Under the pieces are notes generated by a model, which was given only the letters and a program-made list of their open reading frames with translations, searched no databases and had not been told where the DNA came from. A stretch of 22,968 bases of DNA. It comes from a bacterium. GTDB lineage: Bacteria > Patescibacteriota > Minisyncoccia > UBA6257 > UBA9933. Below are positions 20,741-22,968 of this stretch, in pieces (positions within the stretch are counted from its first letter, which is position 1; each line of letters starts with the position of its first letter). Both the position numbers and the translations under genes were made by a program. The DNA lies in assembly GCA_021799155.1 (NCBI GenBank), contig JAJZBA010000002.1:1-22968 (forward strand). Reading direction: 5' to 3'.

Positions 20741-22087
20741 TTAAATTTCTGAAAAGTGGATTTTATCAATACTTTGAAAAGAAACTTTTTCCGGGTCGAA
20801 TTTCAGTTTTACCGTTCCCAAGGGGCCGTTGCGGTGTTTGGCGATAATGATTTCCGCAGTGTTTTGTTCTTCGGCCGTTGGGTCCATTTTATCGCGGTCT
20901 TTGCGATAAATAAAAAGAACCACATCAGAGTCTTGTTCTATTGAACCTGATTCTCTCAAGTCCGCCAAGCGCGGAATTTTTAAATCTCTTTGCTCCACTG
21001 CACGCGATAGCTGGGCCGCGGCCAAAACCGGAATTTCTAGTTCTCGCGCCAATCCTTTGAGTCCGCGGCTGACTTCGGTCATGGCGGCAACCATGTTGTC
21101 GGTATTGTTTCGCGGCTGAATCAACTGAAGATAATCGACGACCAGCAATTTCAAGCCGTGTTCCGCCTGAAGTCTTCTCGACATTGAACGGATTTGGATA
21201 ATATTCGCCGAAGGTGTGTCGTCGACAAATATCGGCGCTTTCGATAACCGGTCCAGGGCTTCTTGAATCATTTCAAATTCGATTTCATCGGTTAGCCGGC
21301 CGGTTCGCAATTTCCAAAGCGCTACTTTGGCTTCGGCGGCGATTAAGCGGTCGATAATCTGGTCGCGCGACATTTCCAAAGAAAAAATTCCAACCGGCAT
21401 TCCGGTTTTAATGGCGGCGTTTCTGGCGACATCGAGACATAATGCCGTTTTACCGAGTGAAGGGCGGGCGCCTAAAACTATCAAATCCGATTTTTGCAAG
21501 CCGGAAAGATAATTATCCAATTCATCGAATCCGGTTGTGATGCCGCGCAATCCTTTTTCTCCGCCCTGATGGAGTTTTTCGATTCTTTCATAAGCGGCTT
21601 TCAGTTCGTCTTTAATTGGCACGAAATTTTGGGTTCTGGACCTTTGGCTGATGGAAAAAATTTTTTGCTCAACGTCGTCGAGCAAATCCTCCGGGTCTTC
21701 GGAAGTGTCAAAAATTTTTTCATTGATTTCCGAAGAAGCCTTAATAAGATCGCGGAGAACTTTTTTTTGACGAACGATTTTGGCGTAATAAGAAATATGA
21801 GTGGCGGTCGGCACCGAATTTATCAAGTCTGTCAGATAAGAAGAGCCGCCGATGTCATTAAATTGATTTTTGTCTTTCAGTTTTTTGCTGACGCTCAAAA
21901 TGTCAATCGGTTCGTTTTTTTCGAAAAGTTCCAGAATCGCTTCAAAGATTTTAGAATGAGCCGGCTGATAAAAATCGGCGGAAGTAATTAAATCCGCCAC
22001 CCGGATAATGGCGTTTTTGTCCAGCATCAACGCTCCCAAAACCGAGCGTTCGGCTTCAATGTCTTGAGGGGGTAATTTTGGGTCCAT
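20741..22087 (-). CDS. dnaB: Replicative DNA helicase DnaB
   Basis: DnaB is the hexameric 5'-3' helicase at the replication fork. The 448 residues show the N-terminal primase-interaction domain (1-110, KLPPQDIEAERSVLGALMLD), the linker helix region and a RecA-like motor: Walker A GARPSLGKT (206-214), the sensor/arginine regions around IFSLEMSRDQI, Walker B LLVVDYLQL with Asp318, and the C-terminal block AQLSRAVEQRDLKIPRLADLRESGSIEQDSDVVLFIYR. Length is normal and there is no intein. Its start lies inside the end of cysS, with an overlap of 32 bases, so translation of the two may be coupled. It converges with glyS; no terminator is evident in the 24-base gap. Confidence 0.97.
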   Translation of the reverse strand: MDPKLPPQDIEAERSVLGALMLDKNAIIRVADLITSADFYQPAHSKIFEAILELFEKNEPIDILSVSKKLKDKNQFNDIGGSSYLTDLINSVPTATHISYYAKIVRQKKVLRDLIKASSEINEKIFDTSEDPEDLLDDVEQKIFSISQRSRTQNFVPIKDELKAAYERIEKLHQGGEKGLRGITTGFDELDNYLSGLQKSDLIVLGARPSLGKTALCLDVARNAAIKTGMPVGIFSLEMSRDQIIDRLIAAEAKVALWKLRTGRLTDEIEFEMIQEALDRLSKAPIFVDDTPSANIIQIRSMSRRLQAEHGLKLLVVDYLQLIQPRNNTDNMVAAMTEVSRGLKGLARELEIPVLAAAQLSRAVEQRDLKIPRLADLRESGSIEQDSDVVLFIYRKDRDKMDPTAEEQNTAEIIIAKHRNGPLGTVKLKFDPEKVSFQSIDKIHFSEI

Positions 22088-22968
22088 AAATAGTGTCTTC
22101 TATTTTATATCCTAATTCTTCTATTTTCTTTCGCAAGGCGTCGGCTTGAACAAACTGTTCATTAGCTCTTAATTTTTCGCGCTCTTGCGCTAATTGTTTG
22201 ATTTTTACAGGGATTTTTAGCGGCTTGATTTTATCCAAACCGAGCCCTAAAACTTTATCAAATTTAAGAAGGAGCCGCCTTTTTGTTTTTTGAGAAAGAT
22301 TATCGTCTTTGATTATTTGCCAGATTAAAGCTACGGCTTTTGGAGTGTTTAAATCGTCATTAATCGCCGACAAAAATTCTTTCTCGTATTTTTGTATTTT
22401 TTTGTCGTCATCAGTCGTCAGTCGTCGGTCGTATGTTGTGACTCGTAGGTTGTTGGCCAAATTGTCCAAAGCATTTTGCGCCGCCTCAAGCGATTGCCAA
22501 GTGAAATTTAATTTTGAACGATAATGCGAAGTCAAAACTAAATAGCGAAAGGCGAGCGGATTTATTTTTTTATTTTCCACGTCTCTTAGAGTTAAAATGT
22601 TGCCGAGCGATTTAGACATTTTTTGTTCGTCAACTAAAAGATGTTCGGAGTGTAGCCAAAAGCGGACGAATTTTTTTCCGGTGGCGGCTTCGGACTGGGC
22701 AATTTCGTTTTCGTGGTGAGGAAATACTAAATCAACGCCGCCGGCATGAATGTCTAAAATCGGACCCAGATATTTCATGCTCATTGCCGAACATTCAATA
22801 TGCCAGCCCGGTCGGCCGTTTCCCCAAGGACTTGGCCAACTCGGTTCACCGGTTTTAGCCGATTTCCACAAAACAAAATCTCGCGCCTCTTCTTTCTTAT
22901 ATTCATCGGCCGAAACGCGGGCGCCGATTTTAACTTTTCTTTTTTGCGAGATGTCCTGCGCCTGCACT
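22056..22968 (-). CDS. cysS: Cysteinyl-tRNA synthetase, C-terminal part (runs off right edge)
   Basis: About 300 C-terminal residues of CysRS, a class I enzyme that charges tRNA-Cys. Visible: PSWPSPWGNGRPGWHIECSAMS, HAGGVDLVFPHHENEIAQSEA (zinc ligands Cys, His, Glu of the active site), the KMSKS loop in VDEQKMSKSLGN, and the helical anticodon-binding part ending EKLRANEQFVQADALRKKIEELGYKIEDT. The N-terminal HIGH motif lies beyond the window. A GTG at 22967 is in frame but is not the start, because homologues continue upstream. A 7-base repeat (22407-22455) inserts NNLRVTTYDRRLTTDDDK in the helical region. The last 32 bases overlap dnaB. Confidence 0.95.
   Translation of the reverse strand, partial: VQAQDISQKRKVKIGARVSADEYKKEEARDFVLWKSAKTGEPSWPSPWGNGRPGWHIECSAMSMKYLGPILDIHAGGVDLVFPHHENEIAQSEAATGKKFVRFWLHSEHLLVDEQKMSKSLGNILTLRDVENKKINPLAFRYLVLTSHYRSKLNFTWQSLEAAQNALDNLANNLRVTTYDRRLTTDDDKKIQKYEKEFLSAINDDLNTPKAVALIWQIIKDDNLSQKTKRRLLLKFDKVLGLGLDKIKPLKIPVKIKQLAQEREKLRANEQFVQADALRKKIEELGYKIEDTIYGPKITPSRH
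22407..22455. repeat. Degenerate 7-base tandem repeat inside cysS
   Basis: Seven 7-base units: gtcatca, gtcgtca, gtcgtcg, gtcgtat, gttgtga, ctcgtag, gttgttg. The total of 49 bases is read in frame as part of the helical domain of CysRS, giving a polar insert. The same consensus GTCGTNR appears at 184-218. Confidence 0.85.

Noticed and set aside
21494..21991. Plus-strand open frame of 165 codons opposite dnaB
   Set aside because: Antisense shadow of DnaB; Phe-rich composition mirrors Lys/Glu codons of the real gene and no domain is visible.
22965..22967. GTG as start codon of cysS
   Set aside because: It is in frame, but CysRS homologues need the HIGH-motif domain upstream; the gene is cut by the window edge.
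1..22968. UGA recoded as glycine (code 25)
   Set aside because: UGA ends trmH, the eight-segment membrane protein and cysS at sensible places, and no family-conserved reading frame needs UGA readthrough.

Overview
The window reads as chromosomal DNA of a Candidate Phyla Radiation (Patescibacteria) bacterium, most likely of the Parcubacteria group. Grounds: compact genes separated by few bases, AT-rich spacers with few Shine-Dalgarno sites, a transketolase split into two genes, a DUF5671 membrane protein, a shortened RecO, a CxxC...CxxC mini-protein and very large secreted lamin-tail proteins. UGA serves as an ordinary stop (gap neighbour, trmH, cysS), which argues against the recoded Gracilibacteria/Absconditabacteria. 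This assignment is inference; there is no rRNA or tRNA in the window.

Layout. Positions 1-16809 are all on the minus strand. Reading in the direction of transcription: a thiol-redox group (membrane-anchored DsbA-like protein, CxxC zinc mini-protein, SPW membrane protein, glutaredoxin, thioredoxin reductase; 16809 to 14181), then a membrane-anchored protein of unknown role and a 1640-residue secreted protein joining a phospholipase C/P1-nuclease-like domain to three lamin-tail domains (13983 to 8403), then a tightly packed run trmH-like, polytopic membrane protein, gap, rpiB, transketolase N half, DUF5671 protein, transketolase C half (8391 to 2717). This last run is mostly central carbon metabolism: non-oxidative pentose phosphate enzymes feeding GAPDH. 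A promoter and a leader hairpin then precede nusA-ppa-clpP (2644 to 327), followed by the start of a 2-hydroxyacid dehydrogenase that runs off the left edge. From 17102 to 20716 three genes lie on the plus strand (recO, a membrane-anchored multi-Ig protein, glyS). They converge on dnaB, whose start overlaps the end of cysS; cysS runs off the right edge.

Noncoding content. No gene-free stretch exceeds 300 bases. The largest (16810-17101) holds a three-hairpin structured RNA candidate in front of recO, with a 12-base direct repeat whose second copy contains the recO start codon. A second stretch (15594-15772) holds three consecutive hairpins. 

The most distinctive features are small sequence elements: degenerate tandem repeats of exactly 7 bases at four loci, three of them running into coding sequence, and perfect palindromes (40, 24 and 22 bp), one of which supplies exactly eight in-frame codons of the trmH-like gene. 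I saw no CRISPR array, insertion sequence, prophage or defence gene.
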